Source: a bacterium (GTDB lineage: Bacteria; Electryoneota; RPQS01). Taken from it: a stretch of DNA of 64,000 bases. Positions 27,671 through 36,271 of this stretch are shown piece after piece. Under the pieces are notes generated by a model. That model was not told the origin of the DNA. It made no database searches and saw only the letters and a program-made list of their open reading frames with translations. The position numbers were made by a program, and so were the translations under genes. Numbering within the stretch: the first letter of the stretch is position 1; every line of letters begins with the position of its first letter. Where the stretch lies: positions 186,001 to 250,000 of the forward strand of contig JADKHW010000001.1 of NCBI GenBank assembly GCA_016721565.1, given 5' to 3'.

Positions 27671-28598
27671 GAGGATTCCGTTGGTACTTATTCTTGCAGG
27701 CACAACTGCGTCAGGCAAGACAGAAGTTTCTATACCTCTTGCGTTGAGCATGAATGCTGAAATCATCAGTGCAGACTCGCGGCAGGTCTATCGTGAACTG
27801 AAAATAGGATCGGCACCGCCGAGGGAAGAGCAGCTCGCAGCGGTGCCGCACCATTTTGTAGCTACAAAATCCCTAACGGAGCGCTGGACGGCTGGAGATT
27901 TTGCGCGCGCGGCCAGAGAGATTATCAAGAACCGCTCAGACAAAAGTCTTAGCACTGTTGTAGTTGGCGGTTCGATGCTGTATCTGCGCGCATTGATAGA
28001 TGGGCTTTACAGCAGCGAGAACGAGCCAACGATTGACTATGTTGCGTTGCGATCAGAGTGGGAGAGGCGTGGTTCAGATGAAATGATGCAGGAATTAGAG
28101 CAACTGGATCCTGAGATTGCGGCGCGGACCAATAGAGCGGATTCTCACCGCGCACTTCGAGCGATTGGCCACTTTCGAGCCACCGGAAAACGACTTTCAG
28201 AAATGCGTCGCAATGAACGCGAACCGCTCCCACAAGCATTCAAGCTGTATTTCCTGCACGGAGATCGTGTCGAAACTTATGATCGAGTTAACCGTCGGGC
28301 AGAAGACATGCTCAAGCAAGGTCTTGTCGACGAAGTCAAGCAACTCCTCTCACTCGGGTTTGACGAAACCAACAGCAACGCCTTGCGCACGCACGGATAC
28401 CAAGAGGTGTTTCCCTATTTGCGCGGAGAGTATGATTATGAGACAATGCGTGAAGAAATTCAGAAGGCGGTCCGCCACTATGTCAAACGTCAGCTAACGT
28501 GGTTTCGCCGTGATACGCGTGCAATTTGGGTGAGTCGGGTGTTCACAGAGAACCCAATAGATATTGCTGAGAGAATCTGTCGTGAATTCAAAGGTTGA
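27654..28598 (+). CDS. miaA: tRNA dimethylallyltransferase
   Basis: Adds a dimethylallyl group to A37 of tRNAs reading UNN codons. The P-loop is LAGTTASGKTEVSIPLAL, followed by ISADSRQVYRELKIG and GGSMLYLRALIDGLY. The C-terminal region has TRQ-like segments (VRHYVKRQLTWFRRD). 314 residues is normal. The TTG start at 27654 overlaps mutL by 17 nt; mutL-miaA is a widely conserved gene pair. Last gene of the operon, followed by a strong terminator. Confidence 0.95.
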   Translation: MAAPDKRIPLVLILAGTTASGKTEVSIPLALSMNAEIISADSRQVYRELKIGSAPPREEQLAAVPHHFVATKSLTERWTAGDFARAAREIIKNRSDKSLSTVVVGGSMLYLRALIDGLYSSENEPTIDYVALRSEWERRGSDEMMQELEQLDPEIAARTNRADSHRALRAIGHFRATGKRLSEMRRNEREPLPQAFKLYFLHGDRVETYDRVNRRAEDMLKQGLVDEVKQLLSLGFDETNSNALRTHGYQEVFPYLRGEYDYETMREEIQKAVRHYVKRQLTWFRRDTRAIWVSRVFTENPIDIAERICREFKG

Positions 28599-28616
28599 GC
28601 ATTTCCTGGCACATAA

Positions 28617-28652
28617 CAAAGAACCCGCTGACGATTCAGCGGGTTCTTTGCT
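28617..28652. terminator. Bidirectional terminator between miaA and the kinase gene
   Basis: Perfect 15-bp stem: CAAAGAACCCGCTGA (28617-28631), loop CGAT, and TCAGCGGGTTCTTTG (28636-28650). It serves the convergent miaA (plus) and response-regulator kinase (minus) genes. Confidence 0.88.
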
Positions 28653-28671
28653 TGTACTCTACAGTGATCAA

Positions 28672-30318
28672 CTAATCCTGCATCTCACTCAGCTCGGTTT
28701 CTGTGGGCTGGTTCTGCGCAACAGGAACGAACAATGTAAAAGCAGTGCCTTGTCCAACCTTGCTTTGAAGATCGAACCTGCAACCATACGGCGCAAGCAG
28801 CTTCTGCACCGTCGATAAACCGAGGCCTGTTCCGGTTGGCTCGCCGTTGTCGGACTTGCCAACAGCAGGCTTGGTCGTAAAGAAAGGTTCAAAGACTTGC
28901 GGCAAATGCTCTGTTGCGATACCGGAACCAGAGTCCCTTATTATAATTGATATCTCGTCATCGCTTTTGGATGTTGACACATGCAACTGCTTGTGAGTTG
29001 TTTCATGCATCGCATCAAGTGCATTTCGAATGATATTCATCAGCGACTGCGAAAAGTCGCTGTAGCGGCCCCAAATTGGAGGCAAGTCTGGTGAGAATTC
29101 AAAAAACTTGTCGACATTGTGTTTAAACTCCATGTCGGCCTCTAAAAATCGTAGCTCCTCCTGCAACAGAACGTTCAAGTCAATGTCCTGTTTAGCGAGT
29201 TCCTGCTCTTGGCGGCTTTTCCACATTAGATTGCGAACAATCCCGTTGATCCGCTCAACCTGCGCAATGACACCGTCAATATCTTCAATATCAGGGTGTT
29301 TCATCTTGATGACTTGCGCCAATCCATATATGCCCATCAAGGGAGTATTAATGTTATGCGCAACTCCGCTTGCAAGAAGACCAATATTGGCGAGTCGCTG
29401 TTCACTCATCAGCTCAAGCTCCATGAGGCTTGCGCGTTGTGCAAGTTCATTCTGGTCTGACGCGTCGCGTGCGACAATTTGCAACACCGTTTCGGAGCCG
29501 AGGCGAATGCGATTCACTGTGGCAGTTGTCATTCGTTCATTGAGGTCGCGGTCTTGAACCATCAACTCATTGATGCGCCAAATTCGGTAGTCGTCGCCTT
29601 CGGATTCAAGGCAGGGATCGAGCTGTTTGCCGACGTAGTCCCGAATGGATGTCCCCTGAATGTCAAAAGGTTTGCGCCCCAACAATCGGCTGGCGGTACC
29701 ATTCATTTCCGTAATCGTCGCGTAAGCCGGATTCACCAACAAGATTGCATCAACGGCGTGGTCAAATAATATTCGATAGCGAAGTTCGCTGTCACGAAGT
29801 TGCTCTGTTTTTCTTCCCAATAATTCTTCAAGTTGCATTCTATAGCTTGTGTTCTCGCGTTCGAGTCGATCGCGTTCGGATTGCAACTCAAATTTATCAA
29901 GCGCCATATCGGCAACACGAAGCAACTCTTCACGGCGGACTGGTTTGAGCAAATAATCATATGCACCCGCCTTCAGGGCCTGTCGCATGCTGGCTATGGT
30001 CGGATCACCCGTGATCATGACCACTTGTGCTTGAGGATAGTCCAACCTGAGAATTCTTAAGAGTTCACCTGAATCCCCCGGGAGGTGAACGTCTGAGAGC
30101 ACAACTGGCCACGAATTCTTGGTCATGCTTGCTAATGCCTCTTTAGCAGAATACGCGTGCGCAACTACCCAGCCAGATTCGGCCAGAATGCTCTCGGCTA
30201 TTTCGCAAATTATTGCGTCATCGTCAATAATCAGAATACGGCGATTCGTATTCTTGTCGTTTATTGCATTATGAGTTTCCGTCAAACTGAGTCTATCCCT
30301 ATTCATACGTAATGTCAT
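28672..30318 (-). CDS. Receiver-PAS-histidine kinase
   Basis: A 548-residue soluble signalling protein. The N-terminal receiver (about 27-145) has ILIIDDDA, phosphoacceptor Asp76 (VVLSDVHLPG) and Lys (YLLKPVR). A short coiled coil follows, then PAS (about 185-300). The HisKA H-box is SGVAHNINTPLMGI with His near 321. The ATPase domain has NIIRNALDAM, DSGSGI, FEPFFTTKP and GTGLGLSTV. It should be an active kinase whose activity depends on phosphorylation of its own receiver. Its ATG shares one base with the upstream gene's stop (TAATG), so translation is coupled. It is the last gene of a minus-strand signalling cluster that starts with the ChpT-like protein at 32086. No TM segments are seen. 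Confidence 0.9.
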   Translation of the reverse strand: MTLRMNRDRLSLTETHNAINDKNTNRRILIIDDDAIICEIAESILAESGWVVAHAYSAKEALASMTKNSWPVVLSDVHLPGDSGELLRILRLDYPQAQVVMITGDPTIASMRQALKAGAYDYLLKPVRREELLRVADMALDKFELQSERDRLERENTSYRMQLEELLGRKTEQLRDSELRYRILFDHAVDAILLVNPAYATITEMNGTASRLLGRKPFDIQGTSIRDYVGKQLDPCLESEGDDYRIWRINELMVQDRDLNERMTTATVNRIRLGSETVLQIVARDASDQNELAQRASLMELELMSEQRLANIGLLASGVAHNINTPLMGIYGLAQVIKMKHPDIEDIDGVIAQVERINGIVRNLMWKSRQEQELAKQDIDLNVLLQEELRFLEADMEFKHNVDKFFEFSPDLPPIWGRYSDFSQSLMNIIRNALDAMHETTHKQLHVSTSKSDDEISIIIRDSGSGIATEHLPQVFEPFFTTKPAVGKSDNGEPTGTGLGLSTVQKLLAPYGCRFDLQSKVGQGTAFTLFVPVAQNQPTETELSEMQD

Positions 30319-31028
30319 TATGCCGCTGCATTAGAAGGTAGCGTGCGCTCGATTATCTGACGCAATTCTTCAATACGGAATGGTTTGCCTAAGAATCCAT
30401 CCGCGTGGTACTCGCCAGCCGTCTTGCGCGCGTCTTCGACGCCGTATCCGGTGACGAGAATAACGGGGAATTCGGGGTTCTTGGACTTGATTGAAGTCAT
30501 CAGTTCAATGCCGTTCATGTCGGGCATGTGCACATCGCTCACAACCAAGTCAATCTTTTCAGCCATATATTTCTCGAATGCTTCACGACCGCCAAAAGCC
30601 GAAATTACATCATAACCGAGAACTTCAAGTATCTTCGACAGGGTATGTACCATGAACTGCTCATCGTCCACAACGAGAATCTTCTGCCGCTTTGCAGGAT
30701 CATTTGAAATCGGGATCGCCTTTGCACGCGGGACGTCGAGATCAATCATCCTGTGCTGTCCAACTGAATACTCGCGTGTACGGGCGGGATTGGCGACCGT
30801 GGCAAGTTTCTGAATAACCGACTTAATTTTTGCCACTTCCTGCACAATGAAGTCAAGTGATTGACGAACATCGGTAGCATCGGGCATGCGTGTCAGCCGG
30901 ATATACTCAGCACTGTTCAAGATAACGTTGAGTGGTGTATTGATCTGATCATTAACCGTAACGGCAGTTTGAGCAATCGCCTTCATCTTTTCACCGTCGA
31001 GTTCTTTAGCTCTCAGTTCGGCGCGCAT
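30318..31028 (-). CDS. DHp-like domain lacking phospho-His, fused to a receiver
   Basis: A 236-residue protein. Residues ~10-80 look like the helical hairpin (DHp) of histidine kinases, with VNDQINTPLNVILNSAEY matching the H-box, but the phosphoacceptor His is replaced (Asp27 at the aligned position) and no ATPase domain follows. After a linker the receiver (about 116-232) is complete: ILVVDDEQ, Asp165 (LVVSDVHMPDMNG), VTGYG and LGKPF. It could be a dimeric response regulator whose DHp-like part docks to kinase or phosphotransferase partners. It overlaps the upstream receiver gene by 16 nt and the downstream kinase by 1 nt. Confidence 0.85.
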   Translation of the reverse strand: MRAELRAKELDGEKMKAIAQTAVTVNDQINTPLNVILNSAEYIRLTRMPDATDVRQSLDFIVQEVAKIKSVIQKLATVANPARTREYSVGQHRMIDLDVPRAKAIPISNDPAKRQKILVVDDEQFMVHTLSKILEVLGYDVISAFGGREAFEKYMAEKIDLVVSDVHMPDMNGIELMTSIKSKNPEFPVILVTGYGVEDARKTAGEYHADGFLGKPFRIEELRQIIERTLPSNAAA

Positions 31029-31399
31029 GTCAGCCTCTCGATACCAAGACGTATTCGGTGCAAGAGTTCGTTGTCGTCACAGGGTTTAATCACATAGTCG
31101 GCAGCGCCGCGACGCAACGCGTCTACGGCTCCACGCACCGAGGCGAAGCCGGTCACGACAATGACAACACAATCGGAATCAGCGGAGAGTGCCGCATTCA
31201 GAATGTCCATTCCCGTAATGCGAGGCATAAAGAGGTCAGTCAAAACGACGGTGAAACGTCGCTCTACCAATATGTCGAGCGCAGCTTGCCCTGTGGAACA
31301 AGCAATGACAGAATACCCGGCTCTGCTCAGAACTTCACGAAAACCTGACAGAACCAGCGGGTCATCGTCAACAACCAAAATTTGTGTCATATCAGTCAT
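31013..31399 (-). CDS. Single-domain response regulator
   Basis: A 128-residue receiver with no output domain. Acid pocket DDD at 11-13, phosphoacceptor Asp55 (VVLTDLFMPRITG), Thr83 (VVTGFAS) and Lys105 (YVIKPCD) are all present, so it should be phosphorylated. It may act as a phosphate shuttle, like Spo0F or DivK. Located between the ChpT-like gene (33 nt upstream) and the DHp-receiver gene (16-nt overlap). Confidence 0.92.
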   Translation of the reverse strand: MTDMTQILVVDDDPLVLSGFREVLSRAGYSVIACSTGQAALDILVERRFTVVLTDLFMPRITGMDILNAALSADSDCVVIVVTGFASVRGAVDALRRGAADYVIKPCDDNELLHRIRLGIERLTCAPN

Positions 31400-31432
31400 A
31401 AATCAGTCCACATAGAGTCACATCTTTGCATC

Positions 31433-32086
31433 TCAAGTCCAAGTAGCAATGTTCAATGCAATTTCAAACGTCCCAATATTGTCTTCTTTTACAAATGCAC
31501 TACCGCCGGCGCAATACATAAATTCACCTATCGCTGCTGGGTACCCGGCCACGGCTATTGCGGTGCTCTCTTTGCTTATGACAGCTCCTTCACCATCGCG
31601 CAGGCGCGCGCTCAGCGTCCAACCATCATGAATAGGTATCAGGCTTAAGTTAAGGATTTGCTGCTCCGCCCGTGCGCCAGCTGCCCAGTGCGATACTAAA
31701 ATCGGGATTGCAGCTCCGTGCAGTTTTAGAATTACGGGTTGCTCCGGCCACGCAGAAACGTTCGCCTTCAAATTAACCGCAGTGCACTCGGCAACGATTT
31801 CGGTAAGCAACCGATCCGAAGATACTGAAGCGGGAGGGATAAGGGAGGAGTCCTTGACCGCTTGCACATTTCGGATCACAATGGCAACGCGCTCCAAAGC
31901 CGTCTCAAGGCCTTGCACACGCGACATTGCGTCTGTTGCGGAGAGAGGCTCGCTTCGCAGCAGATGAAGCGTTGTACGGGCCGCCTGAACAGGATTCGCC
32001 AGCTCGTGCATCATCACTTCAACCAAGGCATATGCAGGGTTGAACTGTTTCGGCGATCCATTCTTCTTAATTTCGACGGTGTTCAC
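31433..32086 (-). CDS. ChpT/Spo0B-like histidine phosphotransferase candidate
   Basis: A 217-residue protein. The first half has an H-box with intact His27 (VMMHELANPVQAARTTLHLL) in a DHp-like helical hairpin. The second half has the position and size of a HATPase domain but none of the N, G1 or G2 motifs; FEIALNIAT at the end could be a remnant strand. This architecture and length resemble ChpT and Spo0B, which pass phosphate between receivers without binding ATP. Assignment rests on architecture, not on clear sequence identity. It is the first gene of the cluster leading to two receivers and a receiver-kinase, which supports a phosphorelay role. A degenerate kinase is the alternative. Confidence 0.6.
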   Translation of the reverse strand: MNTVEIKKNGSPKQFNPAYALVEVMMHELANPVQAARTTLHLLRSEPLSATDAMSRVQGLETALERVAIVIRNVQAVKDSSLIPPASVSSDRLLTEIVAECTAVNLKANVSAWPEQPVILKLHGAAIPILVSHWAAGARAEQQILNLSLIPIHDGWTLSARLRDGEGAVISKESTAIAVAGYPAAIGEFMYCAGGSAFVKEDNIGTFEIALNIATWT

Positions 32087-32243
32087 GGTTCTTTCTATTT
32101 AGAAGTTATCTAAGGTAAGCTCATGAAGGCGAATGCGCAATGTTCTAACTGGATCAGGTAGATTATATTATTCATATAGTATATTAACTACACTCATGCC
32201 TACCTGTGTTACATTTACTATAGTTTATAGAATTGTGCAAAAC
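32087..32243. other. AT-rich promoter region of the signalling cluster
   Basis: This stretch separates the ChpT-like gene from the DUF342 terminator. It is strongly AT-rich around 32160-32230, with several TATA-like minus-strand hexamers (TATAAT, TATACT), but no convincing -35 at the right spacing. The cluster promoter probably lies here. No gene seen. Confidence 0.35.
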
Positions 32244-32270
32244 AAAAACGGTCCGAAGACCGTTTTTTGA
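32244..32270. terminator. Terminator downstream of the DUF342 gene
   Basis: AAAAACGGTC (32244-32253), loop CGAA, GACCGTTTTT (32258-32267). Outer arms GAATTGT (32230-32236) and ACAATTC (32270-32276) can extend the hairpin. The minus-strand copy follows the DUF342 gene stop with a T-run; an A/T-symmetric stem would also stop plus-strand transcription. Confidence 0.75.
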
Positions 32271-32294
32271 CAATTCTGTCTATATGAGCTAAAC

Positions 32295-33872
32295 TCAGTC
32301 AGTCGCCGAAGATTCACGCAGTTCACCGGCTATAGAAGCCATCTGGGCACGCAAAGTAGGCACCAGTTCCAACAGGGTTCGAAGTTCCTGTACTTGAGGA
32401 TAGGTGTAGCTTGCCACACCAAGAGTCTTCTGTTGCCTCAACCAGCGAAGCAGGTGGATCTGCACCGTATCTGGGGTAACCTGCTGTAGCATCTCCGGAC
32501 CGAAAATCTCATTTAGCCTGATAATCTGTTTCCTAAGGGTCAGTAGTGCGTCCTCTCCTGCAGCGCGCTGTTCAGCGAGTAGCTTCTCTTTATTGAGTTG
32601 CACAAAATCATTGTTCGTGGATACGTTCGCATACGCTTCGGCGACACCGCCAATGATGTTGTCTGCAACAATCTCACGTGCGAATACTGTGCAGTCGGAA
32701 ACCTCACCGATCAGTTGAGCCGTTAAGCCAACCTCACACATCGTCTTGATCATAGGTCCATGGACACAAAGATGGTTGCCCACTGTAAGCGTGGCTTCGC
32801 CGATTCCGCCAAAGACTCGTAGATTACCTGAAACCTGGATTTGACAGCCGTCGGCAATGTCACCGTAGAAGACGCAATCACCATTCACCATCAAACGTGA
32901 CGGTTCATCAAAGCTTCCTGTAATCCAGATTGATCCTTCCCAGCGCTCGTTCTGCGCCTTTTCAGCACGAATATTGCGCATCTGGAGGACTTCAGCCTCG
33001 ACAATCGCAGGAGTCTCGCGGGGGGAGTCTTTCATCCTTCGATCTTGATAGCGCCTATGAAAGACCACGACGCCTTCCTCGCGAGACATGAACCGACGCT
33101 CGGTCGTGCTCAGTGCAACACCTTTACCCGCGACTAAACGAGTCGAGTTGCCTCGTCTCGGCGAGAGTTCTTTGCCAAAAATGTTCTTTCCTGCCTTCAA
33201 GCCCGATACAGGGACATTGAGGTCACATAATTCTTCACCGGTCTCAACGACTCGCAGTCCCATCCACGCAGTCGGGGAGGCTTCATCGTCAGTCGGAAAC
33301 CAACGATAATATACCTTGGCGGGAATTCCCACATCCGGCATGATGCCTTCCCCAACAATTTGGTCAAGCAGCGGCACTTGCTGTCGATGACACGACTCAA
33401 CAAGTTCTCGAACATGCACCCAGTGCACAAGTCCGGTATCTACTCCCTCAGCTTTGAGGCGCTCTTCAACGCTTTCAAAGGTGAGCCGCTGCTCGAAATC
33501 ATCAAGTGGAAAGAGATCAACCGCAACCTGCATGTCGGAGAAAACAGTACCATCATTCGCAGTCATGGGAAGATAACGAACACGAACAGAGCCAACAGGA
33601 ATTTCCTGACGGCGAATCTGCATCTCGACCAAGATCCCAGTCGAGGTTTTGCGCTTGGAGTATAATCCAACGTATTCGAGTCGATAATCAGCTACGCCGA
33701 AACTATGGGCTAACTCAACCTTAATCTGTCGAAGCTGTTCCGGGATTTCGGAGGCTTTGTGTGTTGGGAAGAGCATGCGTACGCGCCACAGGTTGTGGCC
33801 CTGTGCCATCAAGCGTACTTTGGTTTCCGGGTCGCCGATCTGAAGGTTTTGTGAAGCGTCATGTGTCATCAC
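32295..33872 (-). CDS. DUF342/FapA family protein
   Basis: A 525-residue protein of the DUF342 (FapA) family. The N-terminal half (to about 270) carries the typical segment GEELCDLNVPVSGLKAGKNIFGKEL and EGVVVFHRR. The middle is a beta-solenoid-like run of short repeats (SIWITGSFDEPSRLMVNGDC, YGDIADGCQIQVSGNLRVFGGIG). The C-terminal ~100 residues are helical. FapA proteins were named for flagellar assembly in Vibrio, but related proteins occur widely in non-flagellated bacteria and bind polar partners or signalling proteins. No flagellar genes are in the window. It shares the strand and neighbourhood of the phosphorelay cluster, downstream of a small helical protein. The second Met-like start makes 33872 or the next codon possible. 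Confidence 0.8.
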   Translation of the reverse strand: MMTHDASQNLQIGDPETKVRLMAQGHNLWRVRMLFPTHKASEIPEQLRQIKVELAHSFGVADYRLEYVGLYSKRKTSTGILVEMQIRRQEIPVGSVRVRYLPMTANDGTVFSDMQVAVDLFPLDDFEQRLTFESVEERLKAEGVDTGLVHWVHVRELVESCHRQQVPLLDQIVGEGIMPDVGIPAKVYYRWFPTDDEASPTAWMGLRVVETGEELCDLNVPVSGLKAGKNIFGKELSPRRGNSTRLVAGKGVALSTTERRFMSREEGVVVFHRRYQDRRMKDSPRETPAIVEAEVLQMRNIRAEKAQNERWEGSIWITGSFDEPSRLMVNGDCVFYGDIADGCQIQVSGNLRVFGGIGEATLTVGNHLCVHGPMIKTMCEVGLTAQLIGEVSDCTVFAREIVADNIIGGVAEAYANVSTNNDFVQLNKEKLLAEQRAAGEDALLTLRKQIIRLNEIFGPEMLQQVTPDTVQIHLLRWLRQQKTLGVASYTYPQVQELRTLLELVPTLRAQMASIAGELRESSATD

Positions 33873-33904
33873 ACTTCATCAGCGCAAAATTCGCACCTCT
33901 AAAC

Positions 33905-34306
33905 CTAATCAATTAGGCGAAATCTGTGATATTGTAAGCTGTCACGAAGTTTTCGCAGTTTTTCAATTTTAAGGCCTGAAGAAACATAGATTTGTCGTCC
34001 AATTGTAAAGTCGTCTTGAGAGTATTCAGTGTGGCACAGTTGCTCAAATCGAAGGGCATGCTCAATCAACTCTTCAACGGAAATCACTGTGCGCCCCAGT
34101 CTTTCCCCCATCGCAGGTTTCTTAAAGGCATCATCTAATTCAATAGATAATAAAGATTTATGTTGATTATCCTCAAAATGTTCTATCCCCATTTCGATTC
34201 CAGAAAGCTGGTTGATCTCCTCCAACGCCTTTCTGACCTTTTGGTCAGGGATACGGGGCAAAATTGTTTCGTAGAATCGTCGCCTGTTTTGCAACAAATA
34301 AGACAC
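33905..34306 (-). CDS. Small helical protein, unknown
   Basis: A 133-residue, predicted all-helical, charged protein with no recognised family. Sequence features are an N-terminal basic stretch (LLQNRRRFYETILPRI), acidic helices with scattered His/Glu (IEMGIEHFEDNQHK, LIEHALRFEQLCHTEYSQ), and a basic C-terminal helix (IEKLRKLRDSLQYHRFRL). The GTG at 34306 has AAAGGAG seven bases upstream. It is 32 nt before the DUF342 gene and probably co-transcribed. The helix pattern could be a four-helix-bundle adaptor; a ferritin-like or phosphotransfer role is only a guess. Confidence 0.6.
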   Translation of the reverse strand: MSYLLQNRRRFYETILPRIPDQKVRKALEEINQLSGIEMGIEHFEDNQHKSLLSIELDDAFKKPAMGERLGRTVISVEELIEHALRFEQLCHTEYSQDDFTIGRQIYVSSGLKIEKLRKLRDSLQYHRFRLID

Positions 34307-34458
34307 ATTAGCACTCCTTTTATTATAGGACCATTTTCAGTATAGCGATTTGGCGGCGATGCCGCAAGGTTTAGCCGGAACCGGAATCGTAGTCGTGTCG
34401 TGTAAACTGCGACGAGCTGGGAAAGGGGACTAATTATAGTCTTATCAGGAGAAGAGAC

Positions 34459-35673
34459 ATGACGAATCGCGCAGTTGGTCTGGCTTTGGTAGCTGCATTA
34501 TTGGCCTTTTCAATGGCTTTCGCTGGCGACAATGCCTCCGAGTCCCGGGCGAAAGAGATGGCGGCGCTTGCCAAGATGACTAAAAAGTCAGAGGCCGGTG
34601 CCTTTTTGGGTATTGTGCCTGAAGAGGTGACCTCGGATGTCGCCAACGACTACGGTGTGTCAGCTGGGCAGGGTGTTTTAGTTGAACAAACTGTGGATGG
34701 ATCGCCGGCAGATGAGGCGCGACTTCGTGCAAACGATATATTGGTTTCGATCAATGGTAGCCGTTTGACAGGTCCCTCCGAGCTTCGCGTGCAACTCAAA
34801 AAGTATAAAGAGGGTGACGAGGTTGCCTTAGTGTACATGCGCGGAGGCAAAGAGCGCACGGCGAACGTCAAGCTTGAAGATAGCGGTTCCGACAATGACT
34901 TTAGCTGGAACTGGGGTGGAGGAACTCCGGTGCCGCCAATTGCACCGCATGCCCCGCATGTTTTTAAGTGGGATTCCGGGGAGCGGAGTACTGCCGCGTT
35001 TGCAGGTATTGTGACCCAAGAACTGTCTGACGGCCTGAAGAGCTACTTCAAGGTTGAAGGCGGTGCACTGATATCAGAGGTTGTCGAAAAATCACCTGCT
35101 GACAAAGCTGGCCTGAAGGCGGGGGATATTATCACCAAGATTGGCACGGAAAGCGTCGAAGATCAAAGCGACGTTTCTGAAGTCATTCGCGATTTGGACC
35201 CTGATCAGACAGTGGACTTCTATGTCATTCGCGAAGGCAAGTCAATGGTGGTTCCGGTTACCTTGACGAACCGCAAGGACTTCTACGGTGACGCCTCTGA
35301 AGACGGAATGGAATACGCTTTCACAGACGAGGACACAAAGGAGCTACAAGCCGAAATGGAGAAGCTTCATGAGGAGCTGAAGTCCATGGGCGTTGAACTG
35401 GAATCGCTCCCTGACGTCAAATGGGAAATGAAGATAGACACGGACAATCCACGCGTTTACATCGGCTCTGGCGAAGCTCGCGCAATAAGCGCAGATCGCG
35501 GCTGGTGGAACTGGAGTTTTCAGGACCTGCGTGAGCGTATCAAAGTTGGGATGGACGAGCTAAAGCAAGATCTGAACACACTCAAGGGCGAACTAAAGCA
35601 GTTGCAACTTGAAATTAAGGACCGCATGTCCGGTTTGTGGACGCCTCGTATTGACGTCGCACCACAGGCATAG
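34459..35673 (+). CDS. Secreted protein with two PDZ domains, no protease domain
   Basis: A 404-residue exported protein. Residues 1-23 form a signal peptide (ALVAALLAFSMAFA). PDZ1 (about 45-140) has GAFLGIVPEE, GVLVEQTVDGSPADEARLRANDILVSINGS. PDZ2 (about 170-270) has FAGIVTQEL, GALISEVVEKSPADKAGLKAGDIITKIG. Residues ~285-400 are helical and charged (ELQAEMEKLHEELKSMGVEL, LKQDLNTLKGELKQLQLEI), likely a coiled coil. No HtrA trypsin-like or S41 protease domain is present, so it probably acts as a periplasmic adaptor or chaperone-like binder. AGGAGAAGAG lies just ahead of the ATG. It is monocistronic with its own terminator. Confidence 0.88.
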   Translation: MTNRAVGLALVAALLAFSMAFAGDNASESRAKEMAALAKMTKKSEAGAFLGIVPEEVTSDVANDYGVSAGQGVLVEQTVDGSPADEARLRANDILVSINGSRLTGPSELRVQLKKYKEGDEVALVYMRGGKERTANVKLEDSGSDNDFSWNWGGGTPVPPIAPHAPHVFKWDSGERSTAAFAGIVTQELSDGLKSYFKVEGGALISEVVEKSPADKAGLKAGDIITKIGTESVEDQSDVSEVIRDLDPDQTVDFYVIREGKSMVVPVTLTNRKDFYGDASEDGMEYAFTDEDTKELQAEMEKLHEELKSMGVELESLPDVKWEMKIDTDNPRVYIGSGEARAISADRGWWNWSFQDLRERIKVGMDELKQDLNTLKGELKQLQLEIKDRMSGLWTPRIDVAPQA

Positions 35674-35694
35674 AATCACTGTACTCTCGAAATC

Positions 35695-35721
35695 AAGCCC
35701 GGTTTGACACTGGGCTTTTTC
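35695..35721 (+). terminator. Terminator after the PDZ gene
   Basis: AAGCCCGG (35695-35702) pairs with the ACTGGGCTT arm (35710-35717, one G-U pair), loop TTTGACA, followed by TTTTTC. Confidence 0.75.
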
Positions 35722-35758
35722 TTGTAACGTCCACGAATAGTCTCTCAAACTTCATACC

Positions 35759-36184
35759 ATGGAAGAATACGTCCGCTGCCCCAACTGCAAATCAAAAGTC
35801 CTGAAATACAAGAACCCGGCTCCAACTGCGGATGTGGTGGCAATTCGGGACAGCCAAGTGCTCATGATCTTGCGGAGGAATCCTCCGGAAGGGTGGGCGC
35901 TACCGGGAGGCTTTATCGAGTACGGCGAAACCGCAGAGCACGCCGCCGCGCGGGAACTCCACGAGGAGACTGGGCTGTTAGCTACAAGTTTACGGCTTGT
36001 GGGAGTCTATTCAGACCCAGAACGGGACACGCGATATCATACCATAACAGTCGCATTTGCCGCCGAGGTCAGCGGCCGACTTGAGGCCGGAGATGATGCA
36101 CTGGATGCCCGCTGGTTCCCGTTGGATGCCTTGCCCGAACAGATTGCGTTTGACCACCGTAAGGTCATTAACGACGCTCTCTGA
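35759..36184 (+). CDS. NUDIX hydrolase
   Basis: A 141-residue pyrophosphohydrolase acting on nucleoside diphosphates linked to another moiety. The NUDIX box is complete (GGFIEYGETAEHAAARELHEETGL). The N terminus has a CPNCKSK zinc-ribbon half-site, seen in some NADH pyrophosphatase and ADP-ribose pyrophosphatase relatives. The exact substrate is unclear. Starts about 38 nt after the preceding terminator and ends before another terminator, so it is transcribed alone. Confidence 0.92.
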   Translation: MEEYVRCPNCKSKVLKYKNPAPTADVVAIRDSQVLMILRRNPPEGWALPGGFIEYGETAEHAAARELHEETGLLATSLRLVGVYSDPERDTRYHTITVAFAAEVSGRLEAGDDALDARWFPLDALPEQIAFDHRKVINDAL

Positions 36185-36211
36185 GGCTAATCGACATAAA
36201 TTCATTTTCTT

Positions 36212-36245
36212 AAGCGGACGGTTGCCCTAAACCGTCCGCTTTGCG
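36212..36245 (+). terminator. Terminator after the NUDIX gene
   Basis: 12-bp stem AAGCGGACGGTT (36212-36223) with AACCGTCCGCTT (36230-36241), loop GCCCTA, then TTGCG. The T-run is short. Confidence 0.7.
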
Positions 36246-36271
36246 TATATTACCAGAACACTTCTGATTCA

